Part shown: in pieces, positions 46,611-59,434 of the stretch
Layout of the letters: each line of letters begins with the position of its first letter
Numbering within the stretch: the first letter of the stretch is position 1
From: Vitellaria paradoxa
Lineage: Eukaryota; Streptophyta; Magnoliopsida; Ericales; Sapotaceae
Direction of reading: 5' to 3'
Assembly: GCA_019916065.1 (NCBI GenBank)
Contig: CM034233.1
Coordinates: 21,959,936-22,023,935, forward strand
DNA: 64,000 bases
Program-made: the position numbers and the translations under genes
Notes under the pieces: model-generated
What the model saw: only the letters and a program-made list of their open reading frames with translations
Databases searched by the model: none
Told to the model about the DNA's origin: nothing

Positions 46611-47402
46611 ACGGGACCCATAAAATTATTATTAAAGAATTCTTCTTTACAAGAAATTTATATTATTTTTTTTTTAAATTTTTAGATTAAACAATAAAAT
46701 CATAGTCTATCTGTAGAACACGTGTCTAAGTCTATTTTCCTAAGTAAAGCCTTGTTGAATTTTTGTTGAACACTCAACATTTTTGGAAGGTGCACTCTCC
46801 TATCCTAGATAGAGTTGTAATTGTTTGGCCGGATGACCCGGATCAAAGCACTTGCCTAAGCAATCATTCCGGATAAGAAATAACAACAAATAATATGGAG
46901 ATTGGAAAATAATAATTGTGTAACAGAATGATAAACAAAGGCTTATATTATCTGATTTAATAATATAATATATGAAGCAAATATTTTTTTTATGAGGATA
47001 CAAGTGGATTTTGATATTTCTGTGGCTGTTTTCTCGAGAAGCTGCCTCTAATCTTTTCAAAATAGACTTCTTTCCCTATGCCCTGCACTCCTCAAAAATT
47101 TAATATTTTAAAAAAATATTTTTTAAAATGTAAATATTTTCATTAAAATATTTTACATTAAAACCAACTACCAAATTTCACTAAAAAAAAAAAAAAAACT
47201 TTAAAATTTTTAAAAATTTTAATTTTTTTTCATTACATCTCCAAATATTTTAAAAAAATTCTGAAAATTTTCAAAAGTTTCCAATTTACTCTAATCAAAT
47301 TTTGTTACAAGTTATTTTTACATTATTTCAATACAAATTTTTAATTTTTTTCAAAACTCCAAACACCTCTTATAACTTTCATCAATTTTTATTAATTTTT
47401 TT
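46611..47402. other. Spacer holding paired repeat A copy 2
   Basis: 46937-47103 matches 35684-36215 without that copy's central insertion. The remainder is AT-rich. No gene is seen. Confidence 0.6.
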
Positions 47403-49057
47403 GGTAAAGTATGGAAACCACCCCTACATTTTACCATCGATCTCATTTTGGTCCCTATGGTTTCAATTGGGATAGTTAAATCCCTACACTTTCGGTTAAG
47501 TGACAATCAGATTCCTCCATCTATTGTCCGTTACAAACCACAGTTAAGGCGAGGGTAAAATTGTCATTTTACAATATGATTCACGTGACAAAATGATGAC
47601 ACGTTACCACTGTTAATGCGAGAGTAAAACTGTTATTTTGTAATATAGTCCACGTGGCAGCAGAGTGACAACGCAGCACCATTGGATGATGTGGAGATTG
47701 TTCGTCATGTATCAAACACTCACTCGTTTTAGTTTCTGCCATTAAGTTACTTCACTTTAAAAAAGAAAATAAAGTATTACATGTTATACTATCATCAGAA
47801 TTGAACCAACCCTTAGGAATCGAGAACCTTGAGAATAGGGAGCCAACAACAAAACCAACTCACTAAGGACTTAAGGTTATTAGATAATATTTATATATAT
47901 TCAAAAACTAAAGTAAATTCTTCCACATCTTCTATATAAATATATACAAATATTATATATTTTAATATAAATTATATAAATATATATTATCTCCCTTATT
48001 TTTTAATAATATATGGATATATATTATCTAAATATATAAATATTTATTCATAAATAAATATATATAAATATATATAAATGTTATAATGAGGAAGAATCTA
48101 CTTCAACTTTTTAATATATATAAAATTTATCTAAGAATCTTACATAAACCGAACCCTTGGTGAATTGGTCTTGTTACTGCTTCCCTATCATTAAGATTTT
48201 TGATTCGATTTTTTGGGGTAGCATAATTTATAATTTTTTTTTTAAAGTGAAGCTACCTCATGGTAATAACTCACATCAGCCAACACTAGTATACGTGAAC
48301 GAGTAAGCGTATGACACGAGGTAGATAGACAGATAGTCCCTACCTTATACGAGAGTGCTACGTTGTCACTCTGCCACGTGGATAATTACTAATCTGACTA
48401 GTACACGTGGATGAGTGAGCATCTGACACATGGCAGAAGACAGTCCCCGTCTCATTTGATGGGTGCCACGTTATTACTCTGTCACGTGGAAAGTTAGCAA
48501 TTTAACACATGATGGACAATTTTCATGTCATCACTCTACCATATGAACTATCTTATGAAATAACGGTTTTATCCTCGCTTTAGCAATGGTTAGGTGCTAT
48601 GTCATCACCATTATCGCTTTAGTAGTTTCCGAGGGTGCCATTTCATTACTCTACCACGTGGACAATTAGCAATCTAACTAGTACACGTAAACGAGTAAGC
48701 GTCTGACACATGACAGACAGATAGTTCCCAACTCATCGAGGGTGCCACATCATCATTCTGCTAAGTGGACAATTAGTAATCTGACATATGGTAGACAGTC
48801 TTCATGTCATCATTCTTTTACGTGGACTATATTACGAAATAATAGTTTTACCATCGTCTTAACGGTGGTTGGATGTCACGTCTTCACCGTCATCACTGGT
48901 AATGGATAGACTCTGGTGATTTGTAACTGGCAACAGAGGGAGGGAGACTTGATTGTTACTTGATTGAAAGTATAAAAATTTGACTATTACAATTAAAATC
49001 ATTGGGATTAAAGTGAAACTAATGACAAAGTATAAGAGTGATTTTTGTATTTTATCC
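47403..49057. mobile_element. Mutator-like element, 1655 bp, G-box-rich, upstream of ceramide synthase
   Basis: TAATTTTTTT flanks both sides (47393-47402 and 49058-49067), a perfect 10 bp TSD. Inverted arms of about 130 bp start GGTAAAGTATGGAAACCACC and end with a diverged complement, and share CACTTTCGGTTAAGTGACAA-type text with the foldback at 11527. The interior repeats a block of about 110-230 bp several times. Each block contains TCTGCCACGTGGA(C/T)AATTA, ATCTGACTAGTACACGTGGA and GAGT(A/G)AGC(G/A)TCTGACACA. There is no transposase frame. Confidence 0.75.
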
Positions 49058-49317
49058 TAATTTTTTTTCCACTCCAAATACACCCGCAAAAATGGTCAAA
49101 CCATGTGGGTAGTTTCGTCGATCAACAAAACCAGTGGCGTTCCCGCAAAATAACAGCCAGGGCTGAGGCCAATTTTATCCATTCACAACCAACTAAAAAG
49201 CGCCGTTTTGATTCTACCGGTCGCTCTCTTTTTGAGTTCGAACTCCAGACGGAACCTTCCTCGAAAAGGCCGTACCCACTCCGACCACCGGCCGAAGCTA
49301 GAGAGAGAAACACACTC

Positions 49318-49353
49318 ATGCCTGTGCTTCAACTCTCGATCCATCGGCTCTGA
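49318..49353 (+). other. Upstream ORF in the ceramide synthase leader
   Basis: An 11-codon frame, MPVLQLSIHRL, ends 42 bases before the main ATG. It could reduce initiation at the main start if the leader extends this far. Confidence 0.4.
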
Positions 49354-49395
49354 TTACTCTCACACGTGGTTCGTTTGGTTGCTCGGAAAACTGTA

Positions 49396-52300
49396 ATGGC
49401 TCTGCCTGAATTCCTACGGTCTGTTGACTGGGAACAAGAATCGTACCCGGAATATAGCGATTTCATTGTCCTCCCCTTTTTTGCCCTCTTCTTCCCTTCT
49501 GTTCGTTTCTTTCTCGACAGATTTGTTTTTGAGGTACTATTCATATATACACACACGTTTGTAAAAATGATTGTATCGCTCTGCTTTTGTAAATTAGATT
49601 GTTCCACACAAAAAACGGGAGGCACACAGACAAACACACGCATTTTTCAGATGCAATTGTTTAAGTGCGTTTTGAACTTCGTAGCATTTACACTGGTAAC
49701 TGGCCTTTTTTTTTTTGGGGGGCGGTAATACTCTTATTGCCTCTGACAGATAGAGTGCTTGTTGTTTGTTCTTTTGCTCTAGTTTGATTGTTCTTGAATC
49801 TTAAAGAAGTGTTTGAACTTTGGAATTATTGGATTGGACATTGAATAAAGATTGACATTTTTTTTTGCAAGGTTATATTTTCACTGAGACAGCAAAATAA
49901 AATTGAATTGAGATTTTCATTTTTCTTATCTGGAACTGTAAATATTACTTTACGAATGGTGTCAATGCTTAGATCCAATCAAAACTCAAAACTAGGCCTT
50001 TAGCCTGAAAGGTTCGGTAATCTGATTGTTTCCATTGTAAACTATTTAGTCTAAGAATCCCTAGTTAATTGAGCAAAGTTTTTTTTTTAATATATGTTTA
50101 TGCTTTAAATTGGTCATATAAATTTGGTAGATCACGTTTTTCCACTATATGCCTTGTCTTATATAACTCATAGTATACAATCTTTTACCATTGCATATAG
50201 GGATGGAGAAATGAATGCTTTATCATTGTCATTTCGCAACTTGCATAATAAGCCTTATTTGGTGATGAAAAGATTTAATTTTACATTTGATACAACTTCT
50301 CTCGTTCTAACTTGTAAAAAGGGGATTGAGAATTGAAATGACTGAAATGGTTCCATTTATGGGGAGTTGGGAGTGAAAAATAAAATACCACTGGTATAAT
50401 GAAATTCTAGTTTTTCTACCGAAATAGACCAAAACACTACAAAATACACCAAAATACAAGGTCATCCACCGAATATTTTGACATAATCATGGTGATCTTC
50501 ATAAATGTTTATGCAATTTTTTTTTTTTTTTAAATACAAAAGGTCGTATTTTACTATATTAAGAATTATTATTATATAAGAATACCATTTTGACTTTTGT
50601 ACTAAGAAATATGGATACAAGCAAGGGACACAGATATGACTCAACAATTTTATAACATATTAGGATATGGCATAGACACATCATCTTCCTAGAAGTGACC
50701 ACTTCTTAGATATTGTATTAGTAAATTTTTAGACCTTATTTTGTTGGGATTCTTACAGACTTTTAGAATCATTTATACTTGTGTTTGTTTTAATAAAATT
50801 GAGTTATTTGACAATACTTAACTTTTGGATGACAGCAACATTGATTTTTTTTTTTTTTTTTAACCCTTGTTCTTTGTTGAATAAGTCCATCCAGGTATAT
50901 CCAAGATGTTATTTATCACCCCAAAATATATATATATATATATATATACACCTCAGTATGTTTAATTAGTTAATCTTTTTCCTTTCTTGCGTTTGATCAT
51001 ATATTTCAATTTAAGTTTACAAACATTTCTTTATATTTTCAAATTCTTTTTATCACTTTTGAAATGGTTTCTAACACCGTGAAAATCAAACCAACAGATT
51101 GAAAGGTTTTCTTTAAACTTTTGATATTTGATTTAAAGAAAATTATATTCTCTTCACTATAATGAGCATACTGCTGATTACAAAATTTTGGGGTCTTGGA
51201 AAGGGGCGCAAGGCCAATACTCTGGGGCTTTGCAGTGTTTACTTTAAATTAGGTTAATTGGACTGAAAGAAACTCCAAATTTTGAAGATTCTATCAATGA
51301 TTTGAATATCTGTGGGATATAATCAGATTGTTGGTGTCACTGTGGGCTTCATTCACTTCGGACTTCAATTGAATTCCTTTCTTCCTTATCAAGCACAACT
51401 GGGAACACTGCTGCATTTAGATTTATGATCCTTATAAATGTTTTTCTCTACAATGTTTCTGCTTATTGATTTTATCATTTCTTCTCCTTTACTTTGTGGA
51501 CTTCTTCTCCCCTCCCCCCCAAGCCTTTTTTTTTTTTTGGGTCATCGTTTCCCTTATCTAATAATTTGTTGCTTATAACAATAATAATAATGAGCGTATT
51601 CCATACCTATGCCTTTTATATTTCTTTTATAATAATGAAATACGAATAAGCGTGCTTTTGCAACCTTGGAATCATTTTCCACACCTATATTTTCTCCTTT
51701 TTTATTTTTTTTCCTTCTAGTTCTATGGTTCAGTTTGGATTGAATTTACATGTTGTAGAAATTGGGTAGACGATGGATATTTGGGAAAGAAAAACAGACT
51801 CTGTATGTTGAGACAGATGACATGAGAAAGAAGATACGAAAATTCAAAGAATCAGCATGGAAATGTGTTTATTTTCTTTCGGCAGAGGTTCTGGTGCTTT
51901 TTGTCACTTATAATGAGCCGTGGTTCACTAGCACAAGATTTTTTTGGGTGGGGCCAGGAGATCAAGTATGGCCTGAGCAGATGGTTAAGTAAGATTCTGA
52001 ATACTATGCTTCCGTGGTTGTTTCTTCAAGCATCCATTTTTGCTATACCCCATCCTTGATTTTGTCAAGCCCTCAAATTGGTTAAGTGACTGTTTGTGGA
52101 ATATCCAGGTTAAAATTGAAAGGAGTATATATGTATGCAGCTGGATTCTACACATACTCTATATTTGCTCTGATTTTCTGGGAAACAAGGCGCTCTGATT
52201 TTGGGGTGTCAATGGGTCATCATGTTACAACTGTCATACTAATTGTACTTTCTTACATATTAAGGTATGTTTGAGAGAGGTTAGCGTTAGTTTTTTATAT

Positions 52301-55300
52301 ACAATATTCAAATGAATGTGGGTTGAATGTTGACTAAGCTGCAAAAAAAGTGTGAACAAATGCCTGGAGACATTAATATGTTACTCTTAAAGGCTTTTCA
52401 GAAAATCATATGGTTGTAGCTCGCGTTTCTTTTTGGAAAATTTGGATGTCAGGCTTGCAAGTGCTAATGATTTATTATTATGTCACTTTTTTTTTTATAT
52501 ATGTATGCGTACTTGTATAACTTTGTCTGCTTCCCGTGTCTTGCAGATTTGCTCGTGTTGGTTCTGTAGTTTTAGCTCTTCATGATGCTAGTGATATATT
52601 TCTGGAAATAGGGAAGATGTCTAAATACGGTGGTGCAGAAACTCTTGCTAGCTTTGTGTTTATTCTTTTTGTTTTATCTTGGATCCTACTTCGCCTTATT
52701 TACTATCCATTTTGGGTTATCTGGAGTACAAGGTGAGATTATTTTGTTGCATACATGCAGTTGGTTGTCTAACAGTGTAATTTCTTGGGCGCTGTATTTA
52801 CATGGATTAGTTTAATATGAAAATTTGATTCCAAAATCTTGATAACCACAAGCATTGTAAACCATGATTTATGAAATTTTTGGTAGTTTAGGATTGTTAG
52901 ACAATGTTGCAATGTTAATGAACTCCAGATTCATCATTCTTGGAATTGTCCAATACTTGAATGAATCCAGTTGTGACGTTGATATTAGTAGTACATTTGT
53001 TTATTTATCTGTTAATATGTTTATATTTGTATCTCCTGGCTGTTTTAAGTTTATCATAGTATCATTAATTTTAAGTTTATCAGGGTATTCAGTGCTACAT
53101 TTTACTCTGCAGTTCCACTGAATTTGAACACCTACTCTAATTAAACACGTGCTTTGCACTGAGATGCATGAAGTTATTGTGATCACTAGAAGACCAACAT
53201 TTCCAATGGTGCATTATTAGCAAATGATGAATCATTTGAAATGAGAAGTGTATCTATTGGATTGTAGTTATTTTCGAATGATGAATCATTCGAAAATGTG
53301 GCGTTACGTCGTGGTTGAAAAGTTAATATGTCGTCCTAATTTCTGTATATTTCAGCAGTCAAAACCTTTATTTTCTTAAGCTTGCTTGAACTACTGTAGC
53401 TGTCATCATTTATTAGCATGCTTCACTTTGATTGCCATTGGGGCAATTGTTTTCTTTGTTTCCATCTATGTTAGCTATGATGTGTTTCTGTCTGGATGGT
53501 CTAAGAATTTTTCTATCTGCTTTTAGTTTGTATGTAGTTTTGTTGCTGCATCTTACTGATAAAGGATTTATGTGTTGGTTCAAAGGCATCTATGATATGA
53601 ATGTTGCTCACATCTTGTTTTGTGGCTTCTCTCTTCTAATATTGTGCACATATAAATTGCTTTTGTTTAGTAATTTACGTGTTAGGCTTGAGGGGCTTGT
53701 ATTATTATATGTCATCGACTCATTTACTTATATAACCTTTTGTTGTCCATATGGCAGCTATGAAGTTATACAGACATTGGATGGAGAGAAGCATAAGGTG
53801 GAGGGACCTATCTACTATTACCTGTTCAATTCTCTTCTTATTTGCTTGCTTGTTCTTCACATTTATTGGTGGGTGTTGATATATCGGATGCTTGTTAAAC
53901 AAATACAAGCAAGAGGCCAACTTAGTGAAGATGTTCGATCTGGTAAGTGAATAGCGACTTAGTCTTTCTTTACCATGGTGGGGACTTGGTTGGTATTGTA
54001 AACTGAATACTTTTACACGAGTAGGTGTGAAATCCAACTGAAGAAGAGAAAAAATATTTTCTAAAAATGAGTTCCTTGATATAATTAATATCTGCACTAA
54101 CAAATTCATTCACTGTTGTGGGAGTTCACCATCCGAGTGTTTGGGCCAGGGAAAAGCTGGATTCCTTTTACAGCAATATGAATTTTGTTTTTATTATAAT
54201 ATTATCACAAATGAAGCTTGCTTCAGTGGCACCTTGCACATCTTGGCATTGCACTGAACTAAATTTCGCTCACTCTTTGTGGGCTGACAACGTTAGGAAT
54301 TTTTTGTTTATTATAATTCATACTTGATAAAATAGGCTCTTTCTTTTATATTTGCTAATGGACTAAATGATTGTTATTCATTATAAATATCACAAATGAA
54401 GCTCTCTGTAAAGGCACCTTGCATGTTTTAGCGTTGCACTGAACTAATGATTTCACGCACTATTGTGTTTGAGTGTAATTGGTTTTCCTAACATTTTATT
54501 AAAACTGGTTTGAGGTGTATGGAACCCCTGATCTAAATTTGGTAACTGTAGGTATCTGAAAGACTTGATGCAAATTGAATTCTATCTTGCACATAATGTC
54601 AATATCACATAAAGAAATAGATTACTGGTACCAATTTGTAAAACTTTGAACACTTATTGCATTCAGTCATTACTCATAAAAAAAATGAAAATTCATTGTT
54701 TGAAGTAATCAAACTAATGCTCACCCTAACCTTTGAGGATAGCCTAGTGGTACGGAAGACACACTCCTCAATTTGTGTACTTGGAGAGCTCGTGGGTTTG
54801 AAATTCTACAAAGGTTTCTCCCTCGGAAGGCCATTCACATAAGCTTTGCTTATACTTGCCTAGTTCATGGGTCTTTTGGGGTGGTTCGCGAGTCTGGGTT
54901 ATTTTCTAGAGGTGGGTCTAATATGATCTTGACTTAGGGAGGTTCCTTGTCACTAAAAAACTTGTTTGCCCTGTTTTTAGCTATTTTCTATATTTATATA
55001 TTTGTGGGATTTAAATATGCATTGGAAAGAAATGCCTATTGTAAGAAAGAAATGGAGAAAGAGAAATGATGGGAGAAAATTGAACCATATGAAATTGCAT
55101 TGTGAGTTGCAAGGCTTATTTCTTCGTTGGATTGCATACACTCCTTTTCAACATGTACTTATGTATGCTTTGACTTGTATACGTAGAAAGGAGTAAAAGG
55201 ATGTTTCAAGGAATTGATTATTTTTTTTTGGGGGGGGGGGGGGGGGGGGGGTTGTTATTTTGGATAGTTGGTTATCTGTAGGAGTTAGGCCTAACTTGAA

Positions 55301-56640
55301 TCAATTATTAGATTTTGTTGACAATGTGTAGGTGTAACGAGTTTATAAAGCACATGGTAATTTTTCCTTTTGTTGTTGCCTTTTTGTCCATGGATTTTAC
55401 CCCTCAATCATCTTCTTATATACATAATTTTATTGATTTAGAACAAAAAAAACTTTTTCGTTTTGATTTGGAGATGTGAGAATTAAACATCAGTTGTGTC
55501 GTATTGGGGAAGAAATGATGAATTTAATGTTATTTGGCTTGAATAATGTTTATGTGAGACTCGACTCAAGTCAACAGAGGCTTATTCCCTAACTAGTTAG
55601 AATCAGCTACATAGATCATTTTCCTCCATTGTTTATGTCAAGAAGCCCCATAACACACAAAAGAAGGGCCTCAACCTTAAAATCTAAGTGTTAAGGTGAG
55701 GGAAGTCCATCTCATATAAATAAGGGAAGTCTATCTTTTATATGGGAAAAATAACTTTTATTAGGGGCCGATGCGGGACATTTTCTAATAGTTTATATCA
55801 GGCATGCAAATAAATAATTACGAGAAAAGGACAAACTTGAGGAAAAAGGAGTTTCCAGACCTAAAATTTTTTTGGGATTGCATATTACCTTTTATTTCAA
55901 TTTAAGTATAAATGGTAACTGTCTTAGTAATTGATATGAATAATCAATAACACATGGTTGAATAAGTTGTTTCGTTAGGCAAACAGTATAGAAAAGCAGA
56001 ATTCTTTTATTTGTCAGCATTTTGGTTTTCCTTTAAAAAAATGAAGTATTTATGAGTGTTGAAATTGTTCTCAAAATGGACGACCATTATTATGGAGACA
56101 TGTAAAAGCTTAAAAATAGAATAAAGGAAGAGGTCAAGAAAAGAAAGGAAGAGAGAGAAAATAGGAGGATAGAAATATGATCATTGTTGCATTAGCTTTT
56201 TCAATTGCTGAAATTCCTTCAAAAGGCATGATAGCAATCTAAATTTGGAGGCATTTAGGCTTATGCAAACGTATGGGAAAAGGAGAAGAAAAAGGTAAAG
56301 GATCAGGGAGGAAAATTTCAACAGTCATTTATGCTTCAGCTGGATATCAGCAAATTCTAAGCCCTCTCAAACCTGCTTTTTTCTAGTATACTTGTATAGA
56401 TTCAAATGGAATTCAATTTGCTTAAGGGCAGGGAGATAACAGGTCATGCAAAAAATTGCCCTGCCCAAATTGGAAAGTTTGGTTACATTTTTGTTTTGTG
56501 GTCATGCTTTTGAATGTGTTGGTGAAATTCAAACTATTGTATGCCTTCAGTTGTAACCCCCATTTTTTTTTTCCCCAATCTTTAATTGGGGCCTTTTCAC
56601 CCACGCAGATTCCGACGGTGAAGACGAACATGAAGATTGA
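49396..56640 (+). CDS. LOH1/LOH3-like: Ceramide synthase, LAG1/TLC family, LOH1/LOH3 class (308 aa, six exons)
   Basis: Acylates sphingoid bases with fatty acyl-CoA in the ER membrane. The Arabidopsis LOH1/LOH3 class favours trihydroxy bases and very-long-chain acyl groups. Exons 49396-49533, 51759-51988, 52109-52264, 52547-52732, 53758-53942 and 56609-56640 join in frame (927 nt) with GT-AG introns. The N-terminus has [12 protein letters not shown] and a first membrane span, [21 protein letters not shown] cytosolic basic patch with [19 protein letters not shown] follows. The TLC core has [19 protein letters not shown], including the His-His pair thought to be catalytic, and [18 protein letters not shown]. 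Later spans include [20 protein letters not shown]. The tail [16 protein letters not shown] is acidic with likely CK2 sites. Last exon is only 32 coding bases after a 2.67 kb intron. Length and motifs match LOH1 (310 aa) much better than LOH2. Confidence 0.95.
53271..53298. repeat. Perfect short palindrome in ceramide synthase intron 4
   Basis: ATTTTCGAATGAT is followed after GA by its exact complement, giving 13 bp arms. A looser ATGATGAATCATT copy precedes it near 53225. Confidence 0.8.
54190..54490. repeat. Diverged tandem duplication in ceramide synthase intron 5
   Basis: ATCACAAATGAAGCT, GGCACCTTGCA and GCATTGCACTGAACTAA recur with about 190 bp spacing and several differences. Confidence 0.7.
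54735..54960 (+). mobile_element. tRNA-derived SINE in ceramide synthase intron 5
   Basis: GGATAGCCTAGTGGTACGG (box A) is followed at about 35 bp by GAGCTCGTGGGTTTGAAATT (box B region). A body with GGGTCTTTTGGGGTGGTTCG comes next, and it ends in a short A-run after TGTCACT. TSD not resolved. Confidence 0.55.
55230..55251. repeat. G22 homopolymer
   Basis: An uninterrupted run of 22 G, preceded by nine T, lies in the sense strand of the last ceramide synthase intron. It could form a G-quadruplex in DNA or pre-mRNA. Length may be affected by sequencing. Confidence 0.85.
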
Positions 56641-57560
56641 TCATTATACAGATTTGCAGTCCCGGCTTTGATACATGCTGAGGTACTCTGAAATCCGTAA
56701 GAAGGCATTCTAACATTCCATGGAACAATTTAATTATCATGATGTTATAATTAGAAACGAAATATTCAAGTCATATATCAGTATTCTAAAGTAACCTACT
56801 TGGATTAGTAAATTGCAAAAACAGCACTTGCCTCTTATTTCAAGCAGCCTTTATGATCTAATTTCCACAGAACGATCAAAAAATGTCCCCCCAGTGTAAT
56901 TTGTACATATCTCCTTTCATCCTTTTGTTGCGCAGATTGAGAAATTACTACTCTTTCCACCATTCTCTTTGCAGGTAGCCTAGGAAACTGTTGAGGTTCA
57001 TAAATTCTTGTTTGCACCACTCAAGTTTAAGATCAAATTTGTACATTGATTTATGATCAGGTGCAAAATTAGAGTAAACACGGTAGAATGTCGACAGAAG
57101 TTTCGATTGGAATTTGGAATTTTTTTTTTTTTTTTTTGAGCAATTCATTACATATAACTTTTGGGTCCTGCTGCTGCTGCCGCCTTCTTACAGAGTAAAT
57201 TTTTGCGAGGGAAGTTCATGACTGGCATTTGTGATTGGATTCTTTAGTGAAACTACATAGTGAGGCACTCTTTTTATTTTGTTTTATTATTTTTTAATTT
57301 TTTTGTTCCCTTCATTGTTACAATAAGAATCTGCAGTGCAACTCTGAGTTTTTCTGCTCTTCTTCCTTGTAACCTTTGGTGTCCATGGGTGGACAAGTTG
57401 TAGCTTAGGGTTGTGAGTCACTTTTTTTAAGTAGAGATAGAAGGAACCTACTGAAATTGTTATGACTTAGGGAGGTTGATTGGCTTGTTAATTTATTAAT
57501 TTTATTTCATTTAATTCTCCACTTATTATTTTGTTCTTATTTATGCCATAGGAATATAAA
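56641..57560 (+). other. 3'UTR of ceramide synthase and following spacer
   Basis: Sequence after the TGA at 56638-56640. A T run at 57120-57137 and a CTGCTGCTGCCGCC patch at about 57170 are the only notable features. No other gene was recognised. Confidence 0.4.
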
Positions 57561-57571
57561 ACTTTTAACAG

Positions 57572-58262
57572 GTTATGTTTGGAATATGGATTTGTGACGG
57601 GAAAGGAAATGTGAAGGAAAATGGTGAGAATGTAAAATGAAGTGAAAATGTCAAATTGATTTTATTTTATTTTTTATTGAGTTAGAAAAATTAGATTAAA
57701 ATGAATAATAAATTATTTTTAGGAATTAACTAAATTGGCTATTAAATAAAGCGAGGAATGATTTGTGGATTAATATGAAACTCTGCTTAACTCTAGCAAT
57801 GAGTGTATTACTAGAAACAAAATAATATTTTAAAGTAATTGATCTTTTTATAATTATAGTTTGGGGTAAATTTTAAATAGTCGGTGGAGGTCTTCATAAA
57901 TATTAAATGATTGGAGGAGATAATTGTAATTATGATTAAAATATTTAATGAATAATTTTTAGTTTTTTCACTTATTATTATTTTTTTAATGTTGTTGAGA
58001 AAAAAAAAAAGTTTCGTATTATATTTGGAACATGGATTTGTAAAGGGAAAGAAAAAACGTAGGAAAAATAAATTTTATAATTTGTGTAATTTTTGTACGT
58101 TTAACTAAATACAAGTTAAATTTTGTTGATAAATATTTGTTGATTTTAGTCTCAATAAAAAATGAAATAAATTTAATTTTTTCACTTTATTTTGTATTTT
58201 TACTATTTTTTTTTAATTTTTTTCTTTCTTTTCACAAATTTATATTTCAAACATAACCTTAA
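57572..58262. mobile_element. MITE-like element with GGTTATGTTTGGAATAT ends
   Basis: AGGTTATGTTTGGAATATGG at the left is inverted at the right (ATATTTCAAACATAACCTT). A third, internal end-like copy (TATATTTGGAACATGGATTT) at 58020 suggests nesting or a tandem pair. Confidence 0.55.
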
Positions 58263-58437
58263 TAATAGTTTTTTCAATAGTTTTTTCAAAGTTTTTGTAA
58301 GAGGCTATTGTTAAAAACATTTTTAATGATTTTATAATTTAAATGGTTAAAGAAAGTTTTACAATGACACTAAACTATCATGAATTATATGTAACTTATT
58401 TTATTGTAAATTTTTTTTTTTTGTTATTCTTAAAATT

Positions 58438-58440
<3 letters not shown>

Positions 58441-58488
<48 letters not shown>
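58441..58488. repeat. (TA)24 microsatellite
   Basis: Uninterrupted TA dinucleotides in a gene-free AT-rich stretch. Confidence 0.95.
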
Positions 58489-58489
<1 letters not shown>

Positions 58490-58932
58490 TTTTATAAAAA
58501 ATATTAACTAAAATAATACAGTAAAGACATTTGTACAATTAAAATATATCTTAATAAGTATTATAATTTAAGATCAAAAGTTCACAATTCTTTATTTTTT
58601 AGTGAAATATTTTCTGATTATATAACATCACTTGTAACATAAATATATTTGTTTAATACAGTCACTATGATTGTATTTTTAAGATGTCCATTCCATACTT
58701 AAAAAATTAAGTTTTGCTTAAAAATCTTTTTTAACTTATTTTTCTAAGTATCTAAAAAATTCTAAAATTCATGAAAAATTTATTTCAAAGCAGAAGACAC
58801 TTTTATAAAGTTATGCAAGATGCTTTTTTAATGATTTTGGGTTTGCGTTGTCCATGAGTGAGGTGCTATTGTTTGGGTTCGTCTATGTTTATGAGAGTTG
58901 GAACATCATCTCCAAATTTATATGTAAATGTT

Positions 58933-58936
<4 letters not shown>

Positions 58937-58980
<44 letters not shown>
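58937..58980. repeat. (TA)22 microsatellite
   Basis: A second pure TA run about 450 bp after the first. Confidence 0.95.
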
Positions 58981-58982
<2 letters not shown>

Positions 58983-59434
58983 AATTATGTATAATTGTTT
59001 AATTTTTATATTTTATGCATTAATTTTTTGAAAAACTCATCGCATATATTTAAGTTAGAAGCAAGAGAATGCTTTGTAAATAAATCAAAATAGATAAATA
59101 GCAAATAACATTCATTAGCTTCTTCAATTATTATTAATAAAATTGGTGCATTTGAAATTTTTTATTGATAACTTTTAACTGTTTTTAAGTTATGCTAGTA
59201 ACCTATTAATCTTTTAAAATTAAAAAGAAAAAGCAAACTTATTTTAAACTAAAGAATTTAATCATATACATTTGAGGATTTAACCAAATTTGCATTGAAA
59301 AATTGAAATTGATAATTGAAGTGTGATTTGTTCCCGATTTAGAATATGTTTAGAACATGAATTTATGGAGAAAAAATTAAAGTAAAATAAAATTATAAGC
59401 TCCTATCATTTTTTATAATTAACAAGTAAAAATT

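Larger units (their letters stand above)
58263..59434. other. AT-rich spacer, no gene seen
   Basis: Apart from the two TA runs, nothing was recognised. Phrases like ATATGTTTAGAACATGAATT (59343) resemble MITE ends of the 57572 family. Confidence 0.45.

Noticed and set aside
49045..49353. 102-codon + frame upstream of ceramide synthase
   Set aside because: Starts in the T-rich TSD of the inserted element and runs through the leader; no protein family signal.
53432..53950. 172-codon + frame as a separate membrane protein
   Set aside because: Its last third is ceramide synthase exon 5 in frame; the rest is the T-rich intron before it, which reads as hydrophobic residues.
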